Positions 46,301 to 57,689 of a stretch of 64,000 nucleotides of DNA are shown here, piece by piece (position 1 is the first letter of the stretch; each line of letters starts with the position of its first letter). The stretch covers positions 134,596,288 to 134,660,287 of the forward strand of contig NC_089978.1 in assembly GCF_036417845.1 (NCBI RefSeq). Reading direction: 5' to 3'. The position numbers and the translations under genes are program-made. Below the pieces are notes generated by a model that saw only the letters and a program-made list of their open reading frames with translations, did not search any database and was not told where the DNA came from. This DNA is from Apteryx mantelli (lineage: Eukaryota; Chordata; Aves; Apterygiformes; Apterygidae).

Positions 46301-48092
46301 TCTGTCACAGTGAGCAATATTAAATGGGTTGGTTCAGATTTTTTTTTTTTTTTTAATAGTAACTTTCACTGAAATCTGAAACTAGTCTTCACTTTGATAG
46401 AGCACTCCGTTAATTTCTCACTTTGTGTCTTAATGAAAATGGCCTACTTTGTGCCTCTTGCTGGCCAGGAGAGAGGGGACTTGAAATACAGTTTCTACCT
46501 GAGACTAACATGCAAAAATAGGCAGCCAGCTTTGTGTTTGTTGTTGTTCTTTGGTTGAAATAAGGCCCTTCAGGAAGAGCCCTCACCTGGCTGAGTGTAT
46601 TTACCCTCCTAGCTAACAATAACGTCTGACACTTTTTAAACAAGTGGCTGTGTTCTTGAACAGTGTAGTGAACGTTTTTGTCTGACAAAGACAACTAGGC
46701 ACAACTAAATCACTGTATTTGATGGAACACAATGTTCCTTGTTAAGTGGTTGATATGGAATGGCACTCAGAACTGCAGCCTGTGGGGTTAAAGTGTTTCC
46801 TGCAGGTGCTTTTCCCCTGCAGAACACAAGGTTTAGCTTGCTTTGTCACAGGTCAGTTATTATTCTAAGTATGATGTGCTCATCCTTATGTACCTTCACA
46901 TATGATCCAAGGCAATCTGTCTTTCCCAGAACTGAGCGTCAATATCGGGATCTGTCTCACTGCCTTACTCTGCTTCCCCTCACGGAACGGGGCCTTCACA
47001 AGCTGCAAGACAACTTTGACTGCTTTGCAGACAAGCTCCAAGACCCAGCTGTCTACAGTTGTTTCCAAGCTGTCCTACTTCGATTCCGCAGAGCAGTCAG
47101 CAAAACTGAGTCCAAGGTAAGGACAGGGGAAAGCGTCCAAGTCAGGACTGCACAATTGCTTTTACACACATGGATTGGAAAGCCTTGCAATTTTCCATAT
47201 TAAGTATAGCTGCTTCTAGCCCCCAACAAAGTATCAGAAATTCTGGGGGCTGTGCTATGGATGTAATATTTTCCTCCCAACCCCCTTTTTCTTTGCCACT
47301 GTGCTACATCTCCATCAGGCTCTGGCTGAAGAGCTGGAGCAGAAGCTGCAAGCTTGCCATAGCCGAGGACTGGATTTGGCAGAGACATGCCAGGAAGGCA
47401 ATGAAACTCTAATGCCAGAGCCAGCCAAGCGGAGACCAGTGGAAGGTATGTTCCTTTTGTGGGACCGCAGTCTTCCTCCTGAGCCTGCAGTCCAGTAGGG
47501 ACAGCTAGGGCCTTTTCCTCACCCTTACAGACAGAATGGCTGCTACCTTTCCTTTTTTTCTTTGCAGGCTCACACCGCCAGCCCCTGAGCACAGCCAACA
47601 GGAATGCAGATGAACCTTTTGTCACACCTCTGCCTCAGGCACTCCGAAACCATAAGCGTACCCAAAAGCGCCATTCACCCAAAAAGCCTGTTATCACCTT
47701 CTCCAGTGATGAGGAGAACAGTTCTGAGGATGGTAAGGCATCGTACATGTGCTTGAAAGGTGAAATTGGGGAGAGGGAGAGGAAGACTGGCCTTGGCTCC
47801 TCAAGGATTCCCACGGGCTGAGAGTTGCAGTGTCATGCACATCCTCAGTTGCTTCCTGCATGCTCTCCCATGCCCCGATGATCAGTGGGAGTGGGCAGAG
47901 GGCATGCAGGGCTTTAGATCACTGCCTGGGCTGCCTCTGTAGATTCCTGTAGACTCCTCTGTTCAAGGTAGTCAAGTGCTGGTTATTGACACATGTTTTA
48001 CCCTCTTAGAATTCTCAGCAGAATTAACAGAGGAAGAAACCCCCACAAAAACAACTCCCATCACCAGATCTTCAGCCCGCTGGGTGCGCTGA
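22394..48092 (+). CDS. NCAPD2: Condensin complex subunit 1 (CAP-D2)
   Basis: HEAT-repeat subunit of condensin I, which binds SMC2/SMC4 and kleisin CAP-H and compacts mitotic chromosomes. Thirty-one coding exons: 22394-22520, 22630-22705, 22852-22910, 23364-23545, 24006-24145, 24532-24659, 24744-24867, 24949-25096, 25683-25880, 26442-26576, 27069-27153, 27799-27973, 28234-28355, 29354-29563, 31283-31457, 33218-33302, 33464-33597, 34930-35062, 36622-36706, 36805-36966, 37214-37431, 39911-40022, 40335-40458, 40645-40800, 41021-41198, 41849-41943, 44788-44868, 46930-47116, 47319-47445, 47568-47732, 48010-48092. They sum to 4209 nt, i.e. 1402 residues plus stop (human about 1401), with every junction in phase. 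Landmarks are MSSPPWEFHLPLAPGDLL at the start, EIGQKCPQDLARD, QLFTRIVQ, KQEMLVQYLQDAY, MVDASLGTIQCLEEI, TMEEELGLVGASADDTEAEL, the Cnd1 C-terminal block MTHLILKDMVKVKGQ and YITKDKQTESLVEKL, and an acidic/Lys-rich tail (KKPVITFSSDEENSSED) with likely CDK sites (ETPTKTTPI). Intron 25 has a GC donor. Minor exons rest on family homology and phase. Confidence 0.96.
26190..26312 (+). mobile_element. Old CR1 3'-end fragment in NCAPD2 intron 9
   Basis: The sequence acttggcttgacaggaccct to ctctgtgattctgtgat follows the usual CR1 3' tail: "ggttggaccagaagatcttcaaaggtccctt", then the TTCTGTGATTCTGTG end. It is clearly diverged, unlike the two young copies, and severely 5'-truncated. Confidence 0.85.
27355..27425 (+). 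repeat. Fragment of an ancient amniote dispersed repeat in NCAPD2 intron 11
   Basis: The segment acataagaatggccatacct followed by agatcaacagtccatttggc and caagtatcctatttt resembles the start of an old sauropsid repeat ("aacataagaacggccatactgggtcagaccaa-ggtccatctagcccagtatcctg"). It shares its core with 20,195-20,240. The family name is uncertain. Confidence 0.5.
29874..30265 (+). repeat. G-rich tracts and GGT microsatellite in NCAPD2 intron 14
   Basis: Two G runs (about 29,876-29,886 and 29,893-29,900) and a short GGT array (about 30,244-30,264) lie within 400 bases. They are ordinary simple repeats that could form G-quadruplexes in the nascent RNA. Confidence 0.7.
38430..39655. repeat. C-rich 21-bp minisatellite in NCAPD2 intron 21
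   Basis: A 1.2-kb head-to-tail array of roughly 55-58 units of C(6-10)GTCTCTTTTTCTT, mostly 21 bp, begins after an irregular C-rich lead-in (38,430-38,464). Unit length varies almost only in the C run: mostly 7-8 C through the left two thirds, then 9-10 C after about 39,450, and about 17 C just before the right end. Rare units lack the CT of GTCTC (38,465 and about 39,278). The array lies between exons 21 and 22, ending about 255 bases before the exon 22 acceptor. Because 21 is a multiple of three, all minus-strand frames stay open, giving false 430-residue Lys/Arg/Gly ORFs. The C strand can form i-motifs and the complementary strand G-quadruplexes. Confidence 0.97.
43640..44130 (+). mobile_element. 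Ancient CR1-like LINE remnant in NCAPD2 intron 26
   Basis: The stretch tggtgagaccttgtctggag with following ttctggcc and gcagaggagggc parallels the CR1 ORF2 C-terminal block ([13 protein letters not shown]...LEQVQRR). Many substitutions and stops show it is old. The upstream 42,800-43,640 may be further decayed LINE sequence but is not assignable. Confidence 0.65.
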
Positions 48093-48118
48093 GGGAACCA
48101 TCTGCCGCTGTCTTTAAA

Positions 48119-48124
48119 AATAAA
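48119..48124 (+). terminator. NCAPD2: Polyadenylation signal of NCAPD2
   Basis: AATAAA occurs 27 bases after the TGA stop (48090-48092), implying a 3' UTR of only about 50 bases. Confidence 0.8.
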
Positions 48125-48149
48125 ATTGTTTTTATGCAGCAGTCTTCTC

Positions 48150-51100
48150 TTAACTGCCTTATAATCTTGCAGCACTTTAAATTAGGACAAAATGGAAGTT
48201 TTACACCAGGCTAAAAGTATTCCAAAGCTGTCTTTTGATATCTTTACAAAGAAAGGCAGTAATTGACGAGGCTGCCACTTTCACTGCTTTTTACCCTGGA
48301 AAGGCTTTGCAGGTGCAAGAAAACTGCTCTGATATGAAAGTTTCCTTAGGGGAAAGTTGTTGGGGTGTTTGGGGGTGGGGGGGATTGTTTGTTTGTTTTT
48401 TAAGAACAGCCAAACTAAACTGAGTACAAAATGCTCACTTGATTCAACTACTCCCAATTTTGTACACAGGTGTAAGCACACACTTCAGCTTCTGTAACAC
48501 AGGACAAATACAAAAATGTATTTGATCCTTGTTGAGGCTCTTGCCCTGCAGGGCTTTGAGGGAAAATTACCTGGACCTTTTTCTTTGAGGAGATCTCTAC
48601 AAGAAGAGTGAAGGATAAAAAAAGAAAGACTGACCTAGACTATGACTAGAGTACTTCATTAAAGAACATTCAAAGTGAGGGGAAGAAACAATACAAATTA
48701 GAAAGGGCTTCAGAATTATCTTTGTCAAACTCTGACTTGTTCAATCAAAGTTACCAAGTATACTGATAGCATTAGTTGTTGTACTGCACTTCTGGAATGA
48801 ATCTGCTGTGACTCTAGTTATGTTTCAGATAAGACCAGCACTTCAGCTTTTTCCTTCCAGCAATACTGCACCAGTGCTCAAACCACTCCTTGTACTGCCA
48901 TGAAGGGCCCTAGATTTGACTGGAGCATCTCTTGGCCATGCCTTGTTTATGCTTTTACCCTCCTCTCTCACAGACACACTAGCATTTGTCCCAGACCTGT
49001 TAGTACAGAATTATCTCTTCTTACATGTCAGTGTCCCGAAAAGCAGACACCTACCTCAGACAACAAGGTCCTTTCCCTTAGTAGCCAGTGACCAGTTGGG
49101 CAGGAATCAGAAGCATCCTCTTCTCTCAGCAGGTTCCTGCAGATTTCCCCATTCTCTGTTTTTGAGGTTCTGCCCAGTTCCTGCAATCATTGTGGTCATT
49201 CTTGGTTCAGCAGCAAGTAGAGCCTGCTGCTCAGCTCCTATCTGACTCCACTGCAAAAGCAGCGACAAACTTGGACTTCTATTGCTTGATTCCTACATGA
49301 AAGGAGAGTCAAAATTGCCGTGGGCTGGGGATATAGTTTTTATGCCAATACCTGAATGGACATAAATATGTTAGCAGCTCGTAGAAACAGGTCCATTAAA
49401 GCCACCCCTTTACCCCTCGATCAAGCCTACACTTGCTTGTTACAGCATAAAGATTACCACTGGCCTTGCCTGCTAGCTAGAGTACCAGTACACCTCTGGG
49501 TCTCTTATAGCTACTGCAGCACTGGTAATCTTGAACAGCCATTCACCAGGTGGCTCAGTCTGCAACAGCAAAAGCTGCAGCGCTACACTCCCCTCCTCCA
49601 CCCTTGTAAACTCCCCTTGCACTTGAGAAACTACAGACATCTTGGTCCCAGGAGAAAAAAGTCCTTGTCTCAGAATGAACATGGAAAAAAAAAAAAAATA
49701 GAGGGATTTGGACAGTTACAGCAAGGACTGCTGCCTTTAAGGACAAAAAGAGTAAGAAAAGTGAGGCACTGAAAACAGTGTGTATGGCCAGGAGTAGATG
49801 ACAGCACAGTTTAGCTTTCCTGTGTGCCACCTGAAGGCACCTACTCTCTGGGCAGCAAAGGATTCAATGCGTTACATGAAGTGCAATAACAGAACAGAAG
49901 GAAGCAGCAGCTGAAAATTTTCAATGATTTCTCCAATGTCCATGTTCCCACAGGGTGAGTCTGGAAGAACAATGTTTAGGTGGGCATTTAATACTTGGAC
50001 TGCAGGGACAAAGGTGGGTAAAAATGGCTCTCCAAACCAGATGACAGAACCATGGGTGATAGGGATATTTACTGGGATGGGATGTGTGAACCAAACGTTC
50101 TCCCCCACCCCCCAACCCCATGACTCACTGGCAAGATCCACCTCCCCCTACAGCTGCTACTGTGTAATCTAGCCAGATTGCAGTAAACCCCCCCACAAAT
50201 CTAGAACACTCCTGTAAGAACAAGGCAATTGCATGAAATACAAGGATCAAAAAGCTACAGCACTGATGTTCCCCTTCCCATCCTCCCTGATAAAGATTCA
50301 GTGAAGGCTACAAGAGACAGAGGCAGCAGCTATTGCATTAACAAGAAATAAGATACTGACAGTCACACATACCGTACATGATTTCCCCCCCAGTCCAGCC
50401 AGGATATGTCACTCACAATTGGGAATGAAAGAAAAAAGAACAGCATATATGGATTTACACCCCAGCTCAAGGCATTACAAGCCTGTGAATTAAATCTTTT
50501 ATATATACGAGATAACACAATAACAATACCATGGTGAAGGGGCTATGAATGGTGTGGATGGACATAGCAAGGTGGCTATAAAACTGTCTAAACACTGGCT
50601 TACCTTCAGGGCATGCCTTATGCTTTTCTACAACAGTGGCTAGACTTCCTTTAGGAGAGCCACACAGCTGTCCCCAGTATGGGGTGAGGGTTTGGCAGTC
50701 AGTGATTGGACTGACACGCTGGCTCGCTCACTGCCTTGCAATCTGGCCTTTACAATTTGTTGGGCACAACGCTTGCCTGTTCAAGTGCAAGTGCTAGTTC
50801 AGTGAGGAGGAGCTCCTGGTGATCCTCTTCTGCAGGTTGTTCAAGTGGAGTATCCCTTCACCTCACTGAAATTCCCTGGCACTGAAGGAATTAGGGACCT
50901 TCTGTATCATGGACAAAGGAAGTCCTGAAGAAAGAAAATGGGAAAACTAAGATGTGTTAAAACAGTTACACAGTCTGCTGCCTTGAGCAGCTAGTTGCTG
51001 CCCCTCGGTCTTCTGCAAACAGCTTTCTGTGGTGACCACAGGTTGCACCAGGACAACTGAAGGGGCCAGCCTGCACTGTCAAAGGTCTCTCTTCTGAGGG

Positions 51101-53940
51101 AGTGACATTACTAAGGGCCAAGATCAGTGGAGTCCACCATGCTCTAAAAGACTCCAAGCCACAGTCTTGACTCCTAACCACAGTACCAGGGGCATTGACA
51201 TGAATATCATCCTTACTCCTGAAGCATGCAGCAACCGTCAGCCCTTTGCATCACTGTGGACCAAGGGGTGTTCCCAGGGTACTTCACCTAGTTTGTAGTC
51301 CTCCCACTGTCTAGTTGCCCTGCTTCTGTCCTTTTAAGCAACTCTGCTTATAAAAGACTGACTCAGCAGTAGACCACTTTTCTGTTGGTCTTTCAAGCTA
51401 TAGAATCAGTGCCCCACCATCAGAGGGTGAAGGGTTTTTAAAAGGGAAGCTTGCTAGAACCAGAGCGGAAAGACAGACAATAACCCATTTGAGACTGAGA
51501 AAACTGGGGCAATCATGGACTGAGTGTCTGCCAAAGCCTTTTTACTTCACAGTCACTGCCAGGACATGACAGAGCAACTATTCAGTTGTACTGCAGTCCC
51601 AGCAAGGTCCTGCCTCACCATGCTGGGACACAGACCAGCTGCAATTTTGTGACACCTGCATCAGGGGTACACCTGCAGTTCATCAGGCTTTGCTGCAAAT
51701 TTTCTAAAGTCCTCAAATTTTCTTGCTTGATATAGTGACTCCTTCCCTGGTGCCAGGCCCAGATTTTGCCGGACCCAAGGAGAGGACCCATCCCTTGAGA
51801 GCTCAAAGCCTATCCATCCCTGCAGTTCAGTTTGTGTGCAAGTGCACTGGAATTCAGAGCAATTGCAAACACATTTCTGTCATTCCTCCTGCAGTACTGG
51901 GGGCTACCATATTCAAGGGGTGCCAGACCAAACCACCACCACATTTTGTATCAAAAACAAAGTGTTGTCACTTTTTTCTTACCTTTTGCTCAGGACAGAG
52001 ATGACTCCTGGAACTGGTGAATTCAACATGAAATTCATCTGCCTGCAGCTAACTTGTCAGGAGCAGGAACACCATAGCAAACTGACTCAGCTGCTTCAGG
52101 ATAGTAAAATGTGAATAGGAGGTACAGAACAACATCCTCAGAGACATCTTTCATGTGGGATAAACACATGTCCACATCCCATCCTCCTTTCTCTCTTTCC
52201 CACCCCTCTGAAACTTTTGCACTTTCTCCCAGCACAGGGTGGGGCTGGTTGTGTGTGTACATCATACACAGGTCACTTAGGCTAAAGTGTTTCCAACCTC
52301 AAGTGCCGGCAGGTCACACATGCTCTCCATGTGAATGCCCATGCGGACAGCACATCCTGTGACTATCCAGCAGTCACCTTCCCGCTGTGGTTTTCGAGGG
52401 CTGGCACCAGAGTCATCTTGTCCCCTATGAAACGTCTTAGTTGTACCCATTAGCAAGGCACCTAGGTAGCCTCTCCATTTGCTGGCATGCACTGGACAGC
52501 TGCTCCAGCTGAGGGGGCATAGAGGACTGCCGAACAGGATCACCAGAGCGTTGCTTTGGAACAAGCACCTGCCTCAGGTCACAGGAATCAGGCAGAGCCA
52601 GCATGCTTGGGGTGCTCCCGCCACTACCCTACCTGTGCAAAATCTCTCCTGCCTGCACTCAGCTTCAGTGCTCCAGACTGCAGCCCTGCACTCACTTTTC
52701 AGGGAGAAGAAATGATGCAAAATGGTGCATGAAACTTTCTGGTTCCTTGGTCAGAGAAGGACCCACAAACCTGCACCTACAAGTGGAGAGTGCTTGGAAG
52801 GAAGGGAGGGAGGGATGGAAAGCAAGACAGGGCAAACATCTGAGCTGTGTCTACTTGTCATCCCTGCAAAAGACTTACTTTTTAATTTTCTTCTTTCCTT
52901 AACAAAATAAACAAAAAGCAGACAGCAGAATATATCCTGTCAACTTTTGCCCAAATTATGTTCTGCGATGAAAGGGAAGTTTAAAGTATTATTAAAGTCA
53001 CCCAGCACATCTACTACTATTCCTGTACTGGGGTACAGTCTCCTCTTTCTCTCCCCGACAAACTTTTCTGATTAGTTTCTGTCTTCACACCCAGGCTGAC
53101 TTCTGCATTCTGGTCTCCAAACAGTGACCTCATTGCCTTGTTCAGCTGGTGAGAAACTACTGTAAAATGGGAGAGGTAAACAAAGGGGGAGAGCTAATCG
53201 CCAGAAGATTTAGGAGGTAGGAATCTGCTCCTTGCTGTCCTACTTCCATTGTGCCTGCGCTTGAGAAAATGCAAGTTCAGCCTTGACGAGCTCTATTCTG
53301 TGCTGGTTCCTCTGGAAACTCAGCCCAGGCCCTCCAGATGGTTTATGTTGAGTAATGACTCAGGATAACCATGGTGCAAGTTATCTGCCCACTAGCACTG
53401 GACCCACTACCACAAACTCCACACAGTTAGTGCTGGAATTCACACCCATTGCAGCAAGAGCTTTTCATTCCCAGGCCAACCTGCTCACCAACATATAAAT
53501 GTTAAAAAGTAGAACAAGAACCTGTATTGCCACATAGCTGAATTTGTGACAGCTCTGTGCAGTCAGCAGGGTGACTATCACTAGCTGAGCTGTAGTTCAT
53601 GCTTACACTGATTAGAAAAATAATGTTAACAGCACTTTGCCTAAGAGGAGGATGTTTAATATCACCTATATACTGCATCCTTCAATACCTCTCTTCAGGA
53701 TGTGGCTCAAGGTCTCACCCTGTTGCTGACCCTGCCAGACACCTCCAGATCCTGGCCAGCAGTGGCTCAGCTCACATTTGTCTTCCCAGACACTCAGTAA
53801 ATACCTTTGTGTTCTTTTTCTTTAGAGGAAGGGGTTTTGCTGAGCTCACCCTGAAATATATCACCATGGACAAAAGGGCTGAAAGGTTAAGGAGCTCCAG
53901 GGGGTAGTTCAACAGGAGCTGGGGGCCAGGCGCCTGCCAG
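48150..53940. other. Gene-free part of the NCAPD2-GAPDH interval
   Basis: About 5.8 kb with no exon I can support. Small open frames exist on both strands (e.g. minus 49,872-50,141 and minus 52,277-52,564), but they show no family motifs or paired splice sites. A plus-strand AATAAA lies near 52,905 without an upstream gene. No CR1 or LTR is recognised. In mammals this whole interval is only a few kilobases. Confidence 0.5.
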
Positions 53941-53949
53941 ATCTACAGC

Positions 53950-53955
53950 TATAAA
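53950..53955 (+). promoter_or_regulatory. TATA box of the natriuretic peptide gene
   Basis: TATAAA within cagctataaaggcacagag, 84 bases upstream of the ATG at 54039. It puts the predicted transcription start near 53,980 and gives a 5' UTR of about 60 bases. Known natriuretic peptide genes also have compact TATA promoters. Confidence 0.65.
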
Positions 53956-54038
53956 GGCACAGAGAGGACAGGGATTGCATCTGACACAGATGCGGTAGAT
54001 CCTGCCTCACCTCCCACAAGCCCTGGGACAAGGAGAAG

Positions 54039-56090
54039 ATGCTGGGGCTCCAGTCATGGCCTTGCTCGCTTTTCCTCCTCCCAGTTCTGCTCTCTGCCAG
54101 CGTTCAATCTGTGTCCTTACCAGGACAGAGGCTACAGGTAGGAGGTACTGGGACAGAGCTGAGGGAGGTTTCAGGAGTGTCAGGAGCAATCCGGGGAGGT
54201 CATGTTTGAACTTGGAATGAGCGGTGATCCCAAATTCCAGCAGCCAGAGGCTGTTGTCTATTCTTACTGCTCCCTTCCCTTCAGCCCATCAGCCTCAGCT
54301 CTAGGATGACTGTATCTTTATGACTCAGCCCCTGGAGGAGCATGAGCATTTCAAGGTAAGGAGACATATAAAAGCTTTTCAGTGCTCTTTGGTATGGGGG
54401 AGCAGGCTGACTGTGGGGCTCCCCATGTTGCCTGCAGAGGCTTTTAACTATAAAGAGACTGGTACTAACTCAGCCCTATGTCAGCAATGATCAGAAGTTA
54501 CAATCACATCCCTTGCATTAAATGACAAGCAGGTATGTGGAGGGATTTCAGTATAAAATGCAATCAATTGCAACAAGTACTGTAATTGGTGGCTATCCAC
54601 CATGTTCGGTGACCTGGTTCTGACACATTTCAGAGGTAAGGTGGATCCTATTAGTTTGGGATATCCTCTCCTAAGCTCAGTAGTGCTCCACTGCAGCCCC
54701 TCTTTAAGGCCCAAGAGCCCCCCTGCATATGTATGTATCAGGACACTAGCTAAGAGCTTCTTCACTTTGGTAAATCTTTTACCCTCACCCATTACAGAAA
54801 CACTGCTTATGGTTTTCAAGTCTTCCCAGCTCCCTCTTACCCAAATCCTTCCCTAAGCCCCAACACCTTGTGCTAACATCACCCTGACCATGTGGTCCAA
54901 GAAGGAAAGCTACAGTAAATTGGTTAAGATGTGAACTAAAAAAAGAACAAGACTGATTCTGTTCTGACTCGCCATGCAGAGGCTTTCATTCCTTGCTGAA
55001 GATGCCTTTGTCTGCTTCAGCTAACTCGCTGCTGAAAAGGATGGAGCCGAACCGCACAAAGGCTCTTCAGCCTCAAGTCAGTAACCATGTGGGGGAACTG
55101 ATATGGAATAGTTACTGCAAGCTGCTTCCCTGGGCAGTAATGCCAGACACTGGGTCATTAACCTCCCTGGGCCCAACGCATCTCCCAACCCTTGCCTCCC
55201 TAAAGCCAGAGCATTGCAGGGACTGAGGTGTATAATCAGCACATCTCCACCTGCCCAGATAGGCTACAGACTCCCCAGTAGACGAGGAGCCCCCTTCTTC
55301 ACACCTGCTCCTGTGACACTGCCATTCCTGCCCCTCTTTAGTACCAGGTATTTCAGGTAGGTCTGTTCCCCAGCCCTCTGGGAAAAAAAAGTGACAGAAA
55401 ACAGTCTGAGCACATGGAAGAATAAACAGAGCTCAGCATCAGCAAGAAGAACAAGGACTGAAGACTCAAATTACTTTCCAAGTACAGGAGGACCTGTCTG
55501 ACAACAGCAGGGCAAGCAACACACACACAGGCCTACAGCAACTTCCTGCTCTGGACAGAGAAACTGTTGCAGACTGTAGGAGTGGCTGGTCCAGCCCTTC
55601 CCTTGCTGATCCCCATGTCCAAATACAATGTCACAAACACAATGCCTTGTGTACAGACACCATTTAAGTCCTGCCTGCGTCCTAGGGAAGACTTGGGGCA
55701 GCGGGACAGCAGGTTTTGGGTATACCAGGTTATCACCAGGATAGGGAAATGAGACCCAAAAGCACAGGCAATAGCATTCTCACCCTTGCCTCCTCTCTGT
55801 TTATCCCACCTTCCCAGACGCTCCTTTCCCAGTTGCTGCCCCTGGACACTGAATCCATGCTGGCCGAAGAGGACATGAAGGAAGGGTCCAGCTTTGGACC
55901 TCCGTTGCTCTCCTCCACCCTCCCTTTCCTCCCATCTGGGGCGAGAACTGCCTGGCTCTCACTCTGGCGCAAGACTCTGGCCAATCGCAAGTGGGCGCTG
56001 GCCGGAGATTGGGCCTGGAAGGCTATGCCCAGGGGCTGCTTTGGACTGAAAATGGACCGAATTGGGACCTTCAGTGGTTTGGGGTGCTAG
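54039..56090 (+). CDS. C-type-like natriuretic peptide precursor (renal NP / CNP paralogue)
   Basis: A secreted hormone precursor expected to activate guanylyl-cyclase receptors. Exon 1 (54039-54137, 33 codons) encodes a signal peptide MLGLQSWPCSLFLLPVLLSA and ends in phase 0 at CTACAG|gtagga. Exon 2 (55818-56090) follows the acceptor ccttcccag with TLLSQLLPLDTESMLAEEDM in the same phase. It ends in CFGLKMDRIGTFSGLGC immediately before TAG. That is the 17-residue Cys-ring of natriuretic peptides with invariant CFG, DRI, SGLGC, and no C-terminal tail, as in CNP. The predicted precursor is 123 residues, normal for the family. Upstream of the ring are the dibasic NRK|W and a single Arg, MPR|G, as possible cleavage sites; a clear RXXR furin site is missing. 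The ring exon is certain by motif. The leader exon is inferred from TATA box, phase, signal peptide and position, across a 1.68-kb intron. Birds are known to have extra NP genes such as renal NP; which paralogue this is needs phylogeny. Confidence 0.88.
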
Positions 56091-57650
56091 CCTTGGAGAA
56101 ACTCTGAGGTGAGAGAGACAGCAGTGAGGGCAGCAGAGAAGTAAGGGAGGACTCCAGAGCATAAACCATGGGGAGAACCAGGAGCGGGGGGACCTGGGCA
56201 ACAGGGAAGCAAGCTGAACCCAGGGGCTGATGGGGCACAGCGTGACACCAGCTGACTGCTGGTGGGCCAAAGTCAGAGAGCTGGGCTGCTCTTTCCATGG
56301 GACATGAGAGTAATGACCTCTGTGCTACCAGCCCTCGGGGTCTGGGTGGTGCACAGGGAGCAGGCGGGCTGCACACTGCCGCAAGGTTCACAGACATTGC
56401 TTCTTCACAGGCACAGGAGACTGAGGCATCTGGAGAACCTGCTGGGGGCAAAACAGGAATGAGCATGGCATACCTGCTGCTGAAGCCCTAAAATCCCTGC
56501 CCTAGGCTGCCAGCTGAAGGACCACTGTGTCAGAAAAGTTATGAAGTGGTGCAAAGTGGGCCGAGCACAGGGGTTGCCCAGCTCTGCTACCACCCCACGG
56601 CCCCAGGACCCCTCCCAGGCATGCGCTGCCTCCCTCTCTACTCGGCCAGCAGGTCCTGCTGCCCAGCTGGCAGGGGCTCGCAGGCCTTGGCTGTTCTCTC
56701 TCCTACCATTTGTGCTTAAGAACTGACTTGCTAATTAAAAAGAGCTGTACTGTTCGTTTGTCTCATCCAGACTCGGCAGCATTTGCCCAAACCCCGCAGC
56801 AGCACCACCTCCACAAGCAGTGTCAGCTGTTGTCAGGCCTCACATTTGTCGAGGAGCAAGCCGTGTGCCAGGGACCATGCCTTTCCCTGCCACCCCAGCA
56901 CCTGCCACCAGCCAGCTGCCGGGAGGTGGCGGCAGAGCCCGAGGCCCGGCACAGCCCCTGGGCCGGCAGCAGCCACAGGGCAGCCCTCACACGCGGTGGG
57001 GCCATTTTGGGTGTGTGCTGCTGTTCCCTGGGGGCTGGCTAACAGCAGGCCCAGGGAGCCATTTCACAGCCCTGCACCTCCAGAGGAGCTGCCTGTGTTG
57101 CTCTGGCAGCCCATCGCTGTTGGGTGGCCACCTGCCAGTGTCATGAGTGACCCCATGGCTGTCCCCGCGGGGCCTAGTGGTTGTACAACAGCCCAGCAGC
57201 TCCCATCACCCTGGCTAACCTCAGTGAGCCCTGGGCCAGAGACACCTCTTCTGTCTTTCCTTCCCCAAAAGGGCTGCAAAGACACAGCCAAGAGCCTTAC
57301 CGAAACCCTGCAGTTACAACCAGGCCCTTTCGCACCCCTTGCCAAGCCCACATGCACAGATGCTGCCTAATTCAGCAATTAGGAGATGGCTGGAAACGCA
57401 GCTGCCTGCTTTCCCAAGCCAATCTACCTGCAGCACATCCATCCTCTCCTACTGCTGGGAGCTGAGCCCAGCCTCCGACTGTCCCTGCAGGCACTGCAGC
57501 CGAGGCTGCTGGGTGTCCTCCCTTCCAGGCCTCCAGCAGCTGGGGAGGAGTCCCAAAATCCTAGCTGCAGGCCAGGCTCAGGGACAGAAGGGCTGGGAGC
57601 TGCTGTGTTGGCTCATTCCACCTGCACTCTGTCCCCCTGCACAGAGTACT
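56091..57650 (+). other. Downstream flank and possible 3' UTR of the natriuretic peptide gene
   Basis: No further coding exon is recognised. An ATTAAA at 56734-56739 is a candidate polyadenylation signal, giving a 3' UTR of roughly 670 bases. The rest is GC-rich sequence with chance reading frames. Confidence 0.4.
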
Positions 57651-57689
57651 CAGCAATGTCTCTGTTTGCTGAGCAAACAGTGGACCTCC

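Noticed and set aside
49872-50141. Minus-strand 89-residue ORF with a fairly protein-like composition
   Set aside because: No recognisable motif, no splice partners and no conservation evidence from a single sequence.
52277-52564. Minus-strand 95-residue ORF
   Set aside because: No family similarity that I recognise and no supporting splice or promoter signals.
54302-54355. Possible extra exon (open frame ending TTCAAG before gtaagg) after the natriuretic peptide leader exon
   Set aside because: It could be spliced in phase with exon 1, but the known family structure joins the leader directly to the ring exon. The segment has no homology, so I left it out.
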